A DNA stretch of 64,000 bases. Source: Myxococcales bacterium UBA1660 (GTDB lineage Bacteria; Myxococcota_A; Polyangia; Polyangiales; Houyiibacteriaceae). The notes below the pieces were generated by a model. That model had not been told where the DNA came from, made no database searches, and was given only the letters and a program-made list of their open reading frames with translations. The translations under genes were made by a program, and so were the position numbers. The stretch spans positions 72,712-136,711 of the forward strand of contig DCLA01000019.1 in the NCBI GenBank assembly GCA_002320815.1, read 5' to 3'. Positions 51,388 through 59,778 of this stretch are shown here, one piece after another (positions within the stretch are counted from its first letter, which is position 1; the number at the start of each line of letters is the position of its first letter).

Positions 51388-52607
51388 GCCCGCGCATCCT
51401 CATCGTGGACGACGACCCCAACCAGCTGCGCCTCTTGGCGCGGGTGGTCAGCATGCGACGCAACGACCTGACGGTGTTGACCGCCGCCGATGGTCGAGAC
51501 GCCATCGAGGTCCTCCAGGCCGGCGCCATCGACTACGTCCTCACGGACCTCCAGATGCCCGAGATGGACGGGCTCGAGCTGGTGGCCTGGCTGATCTCCC
51601 ATCAACCGGACGTCGCCGTGTGCGCGATGACCGCGTTCCCCGACGCCAGCGCCGTGGGAAGGCTCCGGGGGGTCGACTGCCTCACCAAACCGCTCGATGT
51701 CGCCCTGCTGTTGGAACGCATCGACACGGTGCTCCAGGACCGCGCCCATGGGCACGTCAGCAACATCTCGTTGCCCTCGTTCCTCCAGCTCCTGGAGATG
51801 GAGCGGAAGACCTGCACCCTCGTGGTGGAGCTCGATGGTCGCGCCGGCGAGCTCTATCTGGTCAACGGCGAGCTCCACGCTGCCCGGCTCGGGACGACCT
51901 CCGGGGAGAAGGCCGCGCTCCACATCTGCGCCTGGGACAACCCGGCGATCACCATCGAGCCACTCCGGTCGAAGCCCGAGCGCACCATCGACACCCCGAT
52001 GGGCTTCCTGATCATGGAGTCCATACGGGTGAAGGACGAGACGGGCGAGTACCCGCAGCTCGACCTCCCCGAGAGCGACGCGCCGCCTCCGCTGAGCGAG
52101 CCGCCCATCAAGAAGCCCCCGCCCCCTCCGCCGCCCTTGGCGAAGCCCGCGGCGGCCAAACCGCCGCCCCCGCCCCCCAAGGCCGCTCCACCGCCGCCAA
52201 AGGCAGCCGAGGCGCCGAAGGCGGCCACGGCCCCCAAGCCCGCCGAGGCCCCGAACCCGGCGGCCGAGGCCGACGCACCGGGGCCCATCGTCCTCAAGAC
52301 TCGAGGCGGGACCTCGTTTCCGGAGGACCCCAGCGGGAACCCGACTGGCGTGGTCGACGTGCGCGAGCGGGAGCTCGGCTCCCCCCTCGGCCCCTGGTCC
52401 GAGGAGACCGAGAAGATGGCGCTCGCCGCGTCGGTGCTGGTCGAAGCGGGAGTCCTCGAGGTGATGCTCGCCGGCGCCGACCACTGGCTCGTCTCGCGGA
52501 CCCTGGGAGACGGCGCGCGCTTCGCGGTCGTGGTCGTCCCACCGGGCAACCAGCACCTGATCCGGGCCCGCAGCGTCCTCGACCGGCTCGTCGCAGAACA
52601 CGGGTAG
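51384..52607 (+). CDS. Response regulator with receiver, DUF4388 (PATAN) and Roadblock-like tail
   Basis: A 407-residue protein. The receiver (residues 1-120) is intact: Asp9/10/11, phospho-acceptor Asp55, Thr83 and Lys102. DUF4388/PATAN follows (121-215; SLPSFLQLLEMERKTCTLVVELDG, GELYLVNGELHAARLGTTSGEKAAL). Residues 225-300 are a Pro/Ala/Lys-rich linker. The last 70 residues (EVMLAGADHWLVSRTLGDG, NQHLIRARSVLDRLV) resemble the second half of a Roadblock domain. PATAN-receiver proteins in cyanobacteria bind pilus motor ATPases, so a motility role is plausible. Its ATG overlaps the previous stop (ATGA). It ends the operon. Confidence 0.82.
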   Translation: MSPRILIVDDDPNQLRLLARVVSMRRNDLTVLTAADGRDAIEVLQAGAIDYVLTDLQMPEMDGLELVAWLISHQPDVAVCAMTAFPDASAVGRLRGVDCLTKPLDVALLLERIDTVLQDRAHGHVSNISLPSFLQLLEMERKTCTLVVELDGRAGELYLVNGELHAARLGTTSGEKAALHICAWDNPAITIEPLRSKPERTIDTPMGFLIMESIRVKDETGEYPQLDLPESDAPPPLSEPPIKKPPPPPPPLAKPAAAKPPPPPPKAAPPPPKAAEAPKAATAPKPAEAPNPAAEADAPGPIVLKTRGGTSFPEDPSGNPTGVVDVRERELGSPLGPWSEETEKMALAASVLVEAGVLEVMLAGADHWLVSRTLGDGARFAVVVVPPGNQHLIRARSVLDRLVAEHG

Positions 52608-52608
52608 C

Positions 52609-52649
52609 GGGTCCGTGAGACGCGCCCGAAGGGCCGCTCTCACGGACCC
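52609..52649. terminator. Stem-loop between convergent operons
   Basis: GGGTCCGTGAGA and TCTCACGGACCC form a perfect 12-bp stem around a 17-base loop, two bases after the receiver-DUF4388 stop and 13 bases before the convergent gene's stop at 52662. No T-run follows on either strand. Confidence 0.55.
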
Positions 52650-52661
52650 GATGGGGAGCGT

Positions 52662-53372
52662 TCAGAGCCCGCCCTGGTAGCGCGCGAGGATCAGGTCGAG
52701 GAGAGGACCGATCCCTTCGGCCTGATCCACGCCGACCGCCTCCACGCCGCGGGCGTGGCAGACCTCGAGGAAGCCATCCGCGTAGTCGTGCTCGGCACCC
52801 CAGACCACGGCCTGCACCGAGTCCGGGAGGCGCTGCAGCGCCGTGACCAGGCTCGCGCGATCGACCTCGGGCGGGTCGGTCGCGTCGACGATCACGAAGA
52901 GGGGCTCGTGGGAGAAGATCACCTTCTGGAGCGCCTTCTCTTCGCTGGCGGTGATGGCCAGGACCCGGGCCTCACCGAGGCACCCGTAGAGCTGGTCGGC
53001 GAAGAGCCGATGCGCGCTGACGACCACCGTCGACACGGGGGTCCGCCAGACCGTCGGCATCACCAGGGTGATCGAGGAGTCGTCGAGGTCGACTTCGATG
53101 GGGATGTCGGTGCCGGTGCGATCGTTGCGGAGGAGCACTTGCTCCATCCGGCCGAGGACCATCCGCGCGACCTCCGGACCCGCCCGGTCGGCGACCACCT
53201 GGACCAGCGTGGTCCGGCAGAGCTCGAGCACGTCCTCTCGGGAGGCGGGGACCGCGCCGTGATCGCGCAGGGCGCGGAACATCAGCGTCGTCGCCACCTC
53301 GGGCGCAAAGGCTCCCTCGAGGACCTCTCGGACCACGTGGACCTCGTCACGTACGGCAGCCAGATGCTCCAT
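52662..53372 (-). CDS. Hypothetical protein with receiver-like C-terminal domain
   Basis: A 236-residue protein. GAGGAACC precedes the ATG at 53372. The first ~110 residues are an alpha-helical domain of unknown family (LRDHGAVPASREDVLELCRTTL). Residues 120-236 read as a flavodoxin-like receiver fold: STVVVSAHRLFADQLYGCLG, LFVIVDATDPPEV (phospho-acceptor-like Asp), QAVVWGAEHDYADGF and VEAVGVDQAEG. The usual acidic pair at the start and the conserved Lys are missing, so it is probably a pseudo-receiver that is not phosphorylated in the usual way. It is convergent with the receiver-DUF4388 operon and may take part in the same pathway. Confidence 0.6.
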   Translation of the reverse strand: MEHLAAVRDEVHVVREVLEGAFAPEVATTLMFRALRDHGAVPASREDVLELCRTTLVQVVADRAGPEVARMVLGRMEQVLLRNDRTGTDIPIEVDLDDSSITLVMPTVWRTPVSTVVVSAHRLFADQLYGCLGEARVLAITASEEKALQKVIFSHEPLFVIVDATDPPEVDRASLVTALQRLPDSVQAVVWGAEHDYADGFLEVCHARGVEAVGVDQAEGIGPLLDLILARYQGGL

Positions 53373-53397
53373 GGTTCCTCGCGGTCCTCCCCGGACC

Positions 53398-53413
53398 TGC
53401 CCCCATGGTGCCA
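53398..53413 (-). promoter_or_regulatory. Weak sigma54-like sequence before the pseudo-receiver gene
   Basis: On the minus strand TGGCACCATGGGGGCA keeps the TGGCAC block and the GG-N10-GC spacing, but the -12 block is GGGC instead of TTGC. It lies 26 bases upstream of the ATG. It is too weak to be called alone; its closeness to the sigma54-controlled cluster is the reason to note it. Confidence 0.25.
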
Positions 53414-53511
53414 GGGGGCGTGGCAAAACACACGTAAATGCTGGGCTGGGGGGCGGATGGGCCGGCCTGCTGTGGAAGGCTTCGGTCGCACGTACTAGGG
53501 TCCGCGGCGCC

Positions 53512-54819
53512 ATGATCCCGCGCTACACCCCCGAGGACTTCGCCACTCTCTGGTCGGACGAGCGCCGGCTGCAGGCCTGGTTGGACGTCGAGCTCGCCGC
53601 CTGCGAGGCGATGGAGACCGTCGGCATCGTGCCCGAGGGCACCGCCGCCAAGGTTCGCCCCTTCCGGGACCAGCTGGACGCGGAGAAGGTCGGCGAGATC
53701 GAGCGGGTCACCCGCCACGACGTCATCGCGTTCCTGACCCACGTGGAGCAGCTCGCGGGTGAGCCCGCCCGCTGGTTGCACCGCGGGATGACCTCGTCGG
53801 ACGTGCTCGACACCTCCACCGCGCTCCTGATGGTGGAGGCCGCCGACAAGCTCCTGGAGCGCCTCGACGGGCTCCTCGAGGCATTCCGGGGCCGGGTCGA
53901 GGAGCACCGGCGCACCCCGGCCATCGGCCGCTCCCACGGCATCCACGCCGAGCCGCTGACCTTCGGGAGCATCCTGGCCGGCCACTACGCCGAGCTCGCC
54001 CGGGGCCGGAAGCGTCTTCGGGCCGCCCGCGAGGAGGTCGCGGTGGGCAAGATCGCCGGCGCCGTGGGCACCTACGCGCACCTCACCCCGGCCATCGAGA
54101 AGCAGGCGCTGGACTCCCTCGGGCTCCGGGGCGAGACGGTGGCGACGCAGATCGTGGCCCGTGACCGGCACGCGGCCTTCCTGAACGCCCTGGCCCTGGT
54201 AGCCGCGGGCATCGAGCGCTTCGCGACCAACGTCCGGCACTGGCAGCGCACCGAGGTCAACGAGGCCGAGGAGCACTTCAAGAAGGGCCAGAAGGGGTCG
54301 AGCGCCATGCCGCACAAGCGGAACCCGGTGCTCACCGAGAACCTCTGCGGGCTGGCGCGCATCGTCCGCGCGGCGGTGGTGCCCGGCCTCGAGAACGTGG
54401 CCCTCTGGCACGAGCGGGACATCAGCCACTCGTCGGTCGAGCGCATGGTCCTCCCGGACGCCACCGCGACCCTGGCCTTCATGCTCGACCGCTGCACCAA
54501 GGTGGTCGCCGACCTGGTGGTGTACCCCGAGCGGCTGAAGCGGAACCTGGACCTGACCGGCGGCCTCTGGGCCAGCGAGGGGATCCTCCTGGCGCTGGTG
54601 GACAGCGGCATGGGTCGCCAGGACGCCTACGTGCTGGTCCAGCGCAACGCGATGAAGGCCTTCCACGGCGAGGGCACCTTCCGCGACAACCTCCTGGCCG
54701 ACGCGGACATCACCGCGCGCCTCGACGAGAAGACCATCGTCGCCCAGCTCGAGCTGGACCACGCGCTGCAGCACGTCGACGGCATCATCGACCGCGCCCT
54801 CGCCGAGAGCGCCCAGTGA
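53512..54819 (+). CDS. purB: Adenylosuccinate lyase
   Basis: A 435-residue adenylosuccinate lyase of the fumarase/aspartase superfamily. It splits SAICAR and adenylosuccinate, releasing fumarate, in purine synthesis. The superfamily signature GSSAMPHKRNP is near residue 262-272, and the other active-site stretches are MTSSDVLDTS and SHGIHAEPLTFG (with the general base or acid His). The length is normal. The ATG at 53512 is used; the upstream frame is open but without a better start. It begins the purB-purC-purS operon, and its stop overlaps the purC start (GTGA at 54816). Confidence 0.97.
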   Translation: MIPRYTPEDFATLWSDERRLQAWLDVELAACEAMETVGIVPEGTAAKVRPFRDQLDAEKVGEIERVTRHDVIAFLTHVEQLAGEPARWLHRGMTSSDVLDTSTALLMVEAADKLLERLDGLLEAFRGRVEEHRRTPAIGRSHGIHAEPLTFGSILAGHYAELARGRKRLRAAREEVAVGKIAGAVGTYAHLTPAIEKQALDSLGLRGETVATQIVARDRHAAFLNALALVAAGIERFATNVRHWQRTEVNEAEEHFKKGQKGSSAMPHKRNPVLTENLCGLARIVRAAVVPGLENVALWHERDISHSSVERMVLPDATATLAFMLDRCTKVVADLVVYPERLKRNLDLTGGLWASEGILLALVDSGMGRQDAYVLVQRNAMKAFHGEGTFRDNLLADADITARLDEKTIVAQLELDHALQHVDGIIDRALAESAQ

Positions 54820-55781
54820 CGAGCGACGCCGTCCTCCGCGCGGGCCTCGACCAGACCCTCGACGGCACCGACCTCGGGTTCGGGACCAAGTACGAGGGCA
54901 AGGTCCGCGACAACTACACCGTGGACGGGCGGCGCTTCATCGTGGTCACCGACCGCATCAGCGCGTTCGACCGGGTCCTGGGCACCCTGCCGTACAAGGG
55001 CCAGGTGCTGAACACCATCGCCGCGTGGTGGTTCGAGCAGACCAAGGACGTCGCGCCGAACCACATGCTCGACGTGCCCGACCCCAACGTCATGGTGTGC
55101 GAGGAGTGCGAGCCGCTCCCGGTCGAGCTGGTCATGCGCGGCTACATCACCGGCGTGACCTCGACCAGCATCTGGACGCACTACGAGCGCGGGGAGCGGG
55201 AGTTCTGCGGGCACCGACTCCCGGACGGCCTCCGCAAGCACCAGCAGCTCGAGGAGCCCCTGCTCACGCCCAGCACCAAGGCGGCCAAGGGCGACCACGA
55301 CGTGAGCGTCTCCCGCGAGGAGATTCTCGCCATGGGCAAGATGAGCGCCGCCGACTTCGACCAGGCCGCCGAGTACGCCAAGGCCCTCTTCGCCTTCGGC
55401 CAGGCGCGCTGCGCCGAGCGGGGGCTCATCCTGGTCGACACCAAGTACGAGCTCGGGCGCACCAAGGACGGACGCATCGTCCTCATCGACGAGATCCACA
55501 CCCCCGACTCCAGCCGCTACTGGTACGCCGGGACCTATGCCGAGCGCTTCGCCGCCGGCGAGGATCCGGAGAGCTTCGACAAGGAGTACGTCCGTCGCTG
55601 GCTCAAGAGCGTGGGGTACGGCGGGGACGGCCCCTCGCCGACCCTCCCCGACGACGTGCGGGTCGAGGCGACCCGACGCTACATCGAGGCCATCGACGTC
55701 ATCCGCGGTGAGGCCTTCGAGCCCGACACCGAAGAGCCCCAAGCGCGCATCCGCCGCAACCTGAAGGAGTCCGTCCAGTGA
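54816..55781 (+). CDS. purC: Phosphoribosylaminoimidazole-succinocarboxamide synthase (SAICAR synthetase), long type
   Basis: A 321-residue SAICAR synthetase. It joins CAIR with aspartate using ATP, giving the substrate of PurB, so purB and purC catalyse consecutive steps. Recognisable stretches: YEGKVRDNY, TDRISAFD, RGYITGVTSTSIWTHYERG, PLLTPSTKAAKGDHD and LVDTKYELG, followed by IDEIHTPDSSRYW. The insert from GVTSTS to HQQLEEP and the length make it the longer, yeast ADE1-like form rather than the ~237-residue form of E. coli. The GTG start overlaps the purB stop and the stop overlaps the purS start (GTGA at 55778). Confidence 0.97.
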   Translation: MTSDAVLRAGLDQTLDGTDLGFGTKYEGKVRDNYTVDGRRFIVVTDRISAFDRVLGTLPYKGQVLNTIAAWWFEQTKDVAPNHMLDVPDPNVMVCEECEPLPVELVMRGYITGVTSTSIWTHYERGEREFCGHRLPDGLRKHQQLEEPLLTPSTKAAKGDHDVSVSREEILAMGKMSAADFDQAAEYAKALFAFGQARCAERGLILVDTKYELGRTKDGRIVLIDEIHTPDSSRYWYAGTYAERFAAGEDPESFDKEYVRRWLKSVGYGGDGPSPTLPDDVRVEATRRYIEAIDVIRGEAFEPDTEEPQARIRRNLKESVQ

Positions 55782-56017
55782 AGGCCAAGGTCTACGTCAC
55801 CCTGAAGCAGGAAGTCCTCGACCCCCAGGGCGACGCCGTTCGTCGCGCGCTCCACGCGCTGGGGCACGACGACGTGAAGAAGGTCCGGGTGGGCAAGCTG
55901 GTCGAGATCGAGCTCGACGGCGACGACCGCCAGAAGGCCGAGACCGAGCTCAAGGACATGTGCGCCAAGCTCCTGGCCAACCCGGTCATCGAGGACTCGC
56001 GCTTCGAGCTCGAGTGA
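55778..56017 (+). CDS. purS: Phosphoribosylformylglycinamidine synthase subunit PurS
   Basis: A 79-residue PurS protein, one of the three parts of the small-type FGAM synthetase (PurS, PurQ, PurL). Conserved features: AKVYVTLKQEVLDPQGDAVRRALHALG, KKVRVGKLVEIEL and the ending LLANPVIEDSRFELE. PurS helps pass ammonia from PurQ to PurL. It overlaps purC by 4 bases (GTGA). No purQ or purL follows: the next gene is a convergent transporter, so the other subunits must be encoded elsewhere. Confidence 0.95.
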   Translation: MKAKVYVTLKQEVLDPQGDAVRRALHALGHDDVKKVRVGKLVEIELDGDDRQKAETELKDMCAKLLANPVIEDSRFELE

Positions 56018-56048
56018 GACTCGGAGCCCGCCGACCCGGGCGCCGGTC

Positions 56049-57521
56049 TCAGTGCGACGCGAGGGTGGCGGCGGGGTCGTGGTGGACGCCGAGGCGCTTC
56101 ACCAGGGTCGCGCTCGCCTCGTTCAGCCCCTCGAGCTCGACCTCGACGCCGAGGTCGCGGAGGCGGAGGACCACCCGGTCGACCGCGCCCACCGCGGAGT
56201 CGTCCCAGATGTGGGCGTCGCGGAGATCGATGACCACCCGCGGGTATTCGGCGTCGATGCGGATGGGGTCCAAGAAGTCCTCCACCGAGACGAAGAAGAG
56301 CTGCCCCTCGACCCGGTAGGTGCACAGGCCCGCCTCGGGGTCGGTGACGCGCTCGACGACCACCAGCTTGCCCACGACCCGCGCGAAGAAGAGCGCGCTG
56401 AGCAAGACTCCGACGACCACGCCTTTGGAGAGGTCGTGGGTGGTGATCACCACCGCGACCGTGGCCAGGAGCACGATGGCCTCGCTCTTGGGCATGATGA
56501 AGAGCCGCGGGATGGAGCCCCAGTCGAAGGTGCTCAGGGACACCATGACCATCACCGCCACCAGCGCCGGCATCGGGATCCGCGCGACCAGGTCGCCCAA
56601 TCCGACCACGAGGATCAGGAGGAAGACCCCGGCGACCAGGGTCGACAGGCGGCCGCGGCCGCCGGACTTCACGTTGATGACCGACTGACCGATCATCGCG
56701 CAGCCAGCCATGCCGCCGAAGAAGCCGGCCACGATGTTGCCGATGCCCTGACCGCGGGCCTCCCGGTGCTTGTCGCTGGTCGTGTCGGTGGCTTCGTCCA
56801 CGATCTTCGCCGTGAGCAGGCTCTCGATGAGCCCGACCAGTGCCAGAGCGAAGGAGTACGGCGCGATGATCGCCAGGGTCTCCAGGGTCAGGGGGACCTG
56901 GGGGAGCGCGAGGGCCGGCAAGCCGTCCGGGAGCGCGCCGAGGTCGCCCACGGTCCGCACCTGCCAGCCGAAGGTCCAGCAGAGCGAAGTGAGGACCACG
57001 ATGGCCACCATCGGTGAGGGGATCGCTTTGGTCAGCCGCGGGAGCCCGTAGATGATGACCAGGCCGGCGCCGATCATGGCGAAGGTGACCCAGTCCTGAC
57101 CGACCACCTGCGGCAGCTGGGCCATGAAGATCAGGATGGCCAACGAGTTCACGAAGCCGGTCATCACCGCCCGGGGCACGAAGCGCATGTAGCGGGCCAG
57201 GCGCAGATAGCCGAAGGCGATCTGGATCACCCCGGTCAGCAGGGTGGCCGCGAGCAGGTAGGGCAACCCGTGGTCGCGCACCAAGGGCACGACCACCAGG
57301 GCCATGGCGCCGGTCGCCGCCGAGATCATCGCCGGTCGGCCCCCCGCGATGGCGGTGACCACCGCGATGCAGAAGGAGGCGTAGAGCCCCACCGCGGGCG
57401 CGACGCCGGCGATGATGGAGAAGGCGATGGCCTCGGGGATGAGGGCCAGGGCGACGACGGTTCCGGCGAGGATGTCGGCGCGGGGCTGGGCGAACCAGGA
57501 GGACTTCAGGGATTCGAGCAT
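56049..57521 (-). CDS. SulP family anion transporter with STAS domain
   Basis: A 490-residue transporter of the SulP/SLC26 family (sulfate, bicarbonate or other anions). The ATG at 57521 is preferred because LESLKSSWFAQPRADILAGTVVALALIPEAIAFSIIAG is the typical SulP start; a longer form from 57629 adds an Arg-rich 36 residues. About eleven membrane helices are seen, with NIVAGFFGGMAGCAMIGQSVINVKSGG the conserved core. A C-terminal STAS domain starts near residue 390 (EGQLFFVSVEDFL, VIDLRDAHIWDDSAVGAVDRV). The substrate cannot be told. It converges on purS with 31 bases between stops. Confidence 0.93.
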   Translation of the reverse strand: MLESLKSSWFAQPRADILAGTVVALALIPEAIAFSIIAGVAPAVGLYASFCIAVVTAIAGGRPAMISAATGAMALVVVPLVRDHGLPYLLAATLLTGVIQIAFGYLRLARYMRFVPRAVMTGFVNSLAILIFMAQLPQVVGQDWVTFAMIGAGLVIIYGLPRLTKAIPSPMVAIVVLTSLCWTFGWQVRTVGDLGALPDGLPALALPQVPLTLETLAIIAPYSFALALVGLIESLLTAKIVDEATDTTSDKHREARGQGIGNIVAGFFGGMAGCAMIGQSVINVKSGGRGRLSTLVAGVFLLILVVGLGDLVARIPMPALVAVMVMVSLSTFDWGSIPRLFIMPKSEAIVLLATVAVVITTHDLSKGVVVGVLLSALFFARVVGKLVVVERVTDPEAGLCTYRVEGQLFFVSVEDFLDPIRIDAEYPRVVIDLRDAHIWDDSAVGAVDRVVLRLRDLGVEVELEGLNEASATLVKRLGVHHDPAATLASH

Positions 57522-57817
57522 GGGAAGCGTGGCCTTCGCGGCGCGGGGCGCGGACCGGAGTCCGCGCGCGACGCGGGTCACGAGGCGAGGTCGAAGGGCG
57601 CCGGCGGCGCCGGGGCCAGGGAAGACCATCGCGACGGCGATGCCCGGGCCCGTTGGATGGGGCCGCTAGATAGCGCGTCCCCACGCGGGCGCCACCGGTG
57701 GGCCGGAAAAATGACGCGGCGCAACCCGGATTTTACCTCGGCGAAACGGGCCCGGGGCCCACTTGCATGGCCCGGTGCCTGCGCGTCCCGGAGCGGCAGG
57801 CTGCGAGCGCGGAGTTC
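57522..57817. other. Non-coding gap between the SulP and acyl-CoA synthetase genes
   Basis: About 296 bases upstream of the SulP gene and downstream of the acyl-CoA synthetase gene, both on the minus strand. The part from 57522 to 57629 could belong to the SulP protein if its longer start is used. I see a few GC-rich short repeats (such as GGGCCCGGGGCCC) and no clear promoter, terminator or gene. Confidence 0.5.
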
Positions 57818-59668
57818 TCAGGCGTGGGCGCTCGGGGTGTTCTGGGTACCGCCGGCGTAGAAGGCGTCGATGGCCGCGGCGTGCTTCTCCACGATCTGCG
57901 GCCGGCGGAGCTTCATGCTCGCGGTGAGCTCGCCGCCCTCCACCGAGAACTCTTCGGGGAGGACGTGGATCTTCTTGATGGTCTGGTAGCGCGCCACCTT
58001 GGTGTTGCAGCGGCTCTCGATCTCGCGCTCGAAGAAGCTCTGGACCGCCGGATCGGCGGCCATGGCGGCCATCGGCGCCTTGCGGGTCCCGGCGGCCTCG
58101 GCGAGGGCGTCGAGGTTCTCCGGGTCCAGGGTGATGAGCGCGCTGAGGAAGGGCTGCCGGTCGCCGACCACCACCACCTGGCCCACGCCGGGGATGGGCT
58201 GGACGTACTGCTCGAGCTCCACCGGGGCCACGTTCTTGCCACCGGCGGTGATGATCAGCTCCTTGAGCCGGCCGGTGATCTTGATGTTCCCCTCGCGGTC
58301 GAGCTCGCCCTGGTCGCCGGTGCGGAGCCAGCCGTCGGTGGTGTAGAGCGCGGCGCTCTCCTCGGGCATCCCCAGGTAGCCCTTGGTCATGTTGCGACCC
58401 TTGAGCTGGATCTCGCCCTCGTCGCCGATGCGGACCTGCACGCCCTCGAAGGGCTTGCCCACCGTGCCGAAGCGGGGCTTCAGCGGGTCCGAGATCGACG
58501 CGGCGCCGCAGGTCTCGGTGAGCCCGTAGGCGTCGAGGATCACGACGCCGAGGCCGGCGAAGAACTCCTGGGTCTTCGGAGCCATCGGCGCCGAGCCGGT
58601 GATGCCCACCTGGAGTCGGTCGAGACCGAGCGCGGTCTTCACCTTGTCGATGACCAGCTTCCGCGCGACACGACGCCGGAGCGGCATGTGGGCCTCGGGC
58701 CGCACGCCCCGCTCCACCTGCTCGTGGAAGCTCGCGAGCTCGGTCGCCATCGCCCAGGCGGCGAGCTTGGCGCGGACCCCCTTGGCCTCGCCGAGGCGGG
58801 CGCGGAGAGCGGCCTCGAACTTCTCCCAGACCCGGGGCACGCCGAGGAAGATGGTCGGCCGCACCTCGGCGAGGAAGTCCTTCACCTGAGCGATCTCCGG
58901 ACAGAAGTAGACCTGCCCGCCGACGGTCAGGCTGACCACGTTGGTCAGGAGCTGCTCGGCCTGATGACTCAGCGGCAGGTAGCTGACCGTGTGGTACTCG
59001 GCGCGCCCGTCGAGGAACTCCGGCGCCAGGCGGAGCACCTGGGAACCGATGACCATCTGGCCGCCGTGGTCGATCTCCACGCCCTTGGGCACCCCGGTGG
59101 TCCCCGAGGTGTAGATCATCAGGCAGGTCTCGTCGTCGGTGAGGGCCGCGAAGCGCGCGTCGACCTCGGCGTCGTCCTGCTGGTGGCCGAAGTGGATGAA
59201 GTCGTCGAGGCTCATCACCCGCTCGTCGTCGTGGCGCACCGGGACGAAGGTGACGATGCGCTTGGCCGGCGGGACCAGCTCCTGGCGCTCGCACTCGAGG
59301 AGCTTCTCGAGTTGTTCGGCGCCGTCGCAGAACCAGAAGCGCGAGCCGGAGTGCTTCACGATGTAGGCGGTCTGCTCCAGGGTGCAGGTGCCGTAGATCG
59401 GGGCCGGGACGCCGCGCGCGATCTGCGCGCCGGACTGGATCTGCACCCACTCGGGTTGGTTGGCGCCCATGAGCGCCACCCGTTCGCCGACCTCGTGGCC
59501 CTCGGCGACGATCGCCTTGGCCACCGCCCGCGCCCGCTGCAGGTACTCGGACCAGCTCAGCCGGATCCAGCGACCGTCGCGCTTGCCGTGGATGGCCGGG
59601 CGAGCCGGGCGGGTCTCGGCCCAGTGCGCGAGGTAGTGGACGAGGGTGTGGGGCTTCTTCGACGCCAT
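57818..59668 (-). CDS. Long-chain fatty acid-CoA ligase (AMP-forming)
   Basis: A 616-residue acyl-CoA synthetase of the AMP-binding superfamily, similar to FadD15-type enzymes. The P-loop-like motif YTSGTTGVPKG is at residues 186-196, motif 2 is DAYGLTETCG, TGDQGELDREGNIKITGRLKELIITAGGKNVAPVE contains the AMP-binding and Arg hinge, and the C-terminal domain ends with KIHVLPEEFSVEGGELTASMKLRRP. It activates long-chain fatty acids to acyl-CoA with ATP, for beta-oxidation or lipid synthesis. The acyl-CoA dehydrogenase in this window (18061-19848) would act later in beta-oxidation. A TATAAC-like box lies 9-14 bases upstream of the ATG. Confidence 0.94.
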   Translation of the reverse strand: MASKKPHTLVHYLAHWAETRPARPAIHGKRDGRWIRLSWSEYLQRARAVAKAIVAEGHEVGERVALMGANQPEWVQIQSGAQIARGVPAPIYGTCTLEQTAYIVKHSGSRFWFCDGAEQLEKLLECERQELVPPAKRIVTFVPVRHDDERVMSLDDFIHFGHQQDDAEVDARFAALTDDETCLMIYTSGTTGVPKGVEIDHGGQMVIGSQVLRLAPEFLDGRAEYHTVSYLPLSHQAEQLLTNVVSLTVGGQVYFCPEIAQVKDFLAEVRPTIFLGVPRVWEKFEAALRARLGEAKGVRAKLAAWAMATELASFHEQVERGVRPEAHMPLRRRVARKLVIDKVKTALGLDRLQVGITGSAPMAPKTQEFFAGLGVVILDAYGLTETCGAASISDPLKPRFGTVGKPFEGVQVRIGDEGEIQLKGRNMTKGYLGMPEESAALYTTDGWLRTGDQGELDREGNIKITGRLKELIITAGGKNVAPVELEQYVQPIPGVGQVVVVGDRQPFLSALITLDPENLDALAEAAGTRKAPMAAMAADPAVQSFFEREIESRCNTKVARYQTIKKIHVLPEEFSVEGGELTASMKLRRPQIVEKHAAAIDAFYAGGTQNTPSAHA

Positions 59669-59778
59669 GGCCGGGCGTTATACCCCGCGATCCCCGATCG
59701 CGCCGGGGGACTGGCTCACATCCCGCCCGGCCGAAAAGCCTCCCCCCGCCGTGTGGGGGTGTCTTACCCTTCCCGGCG

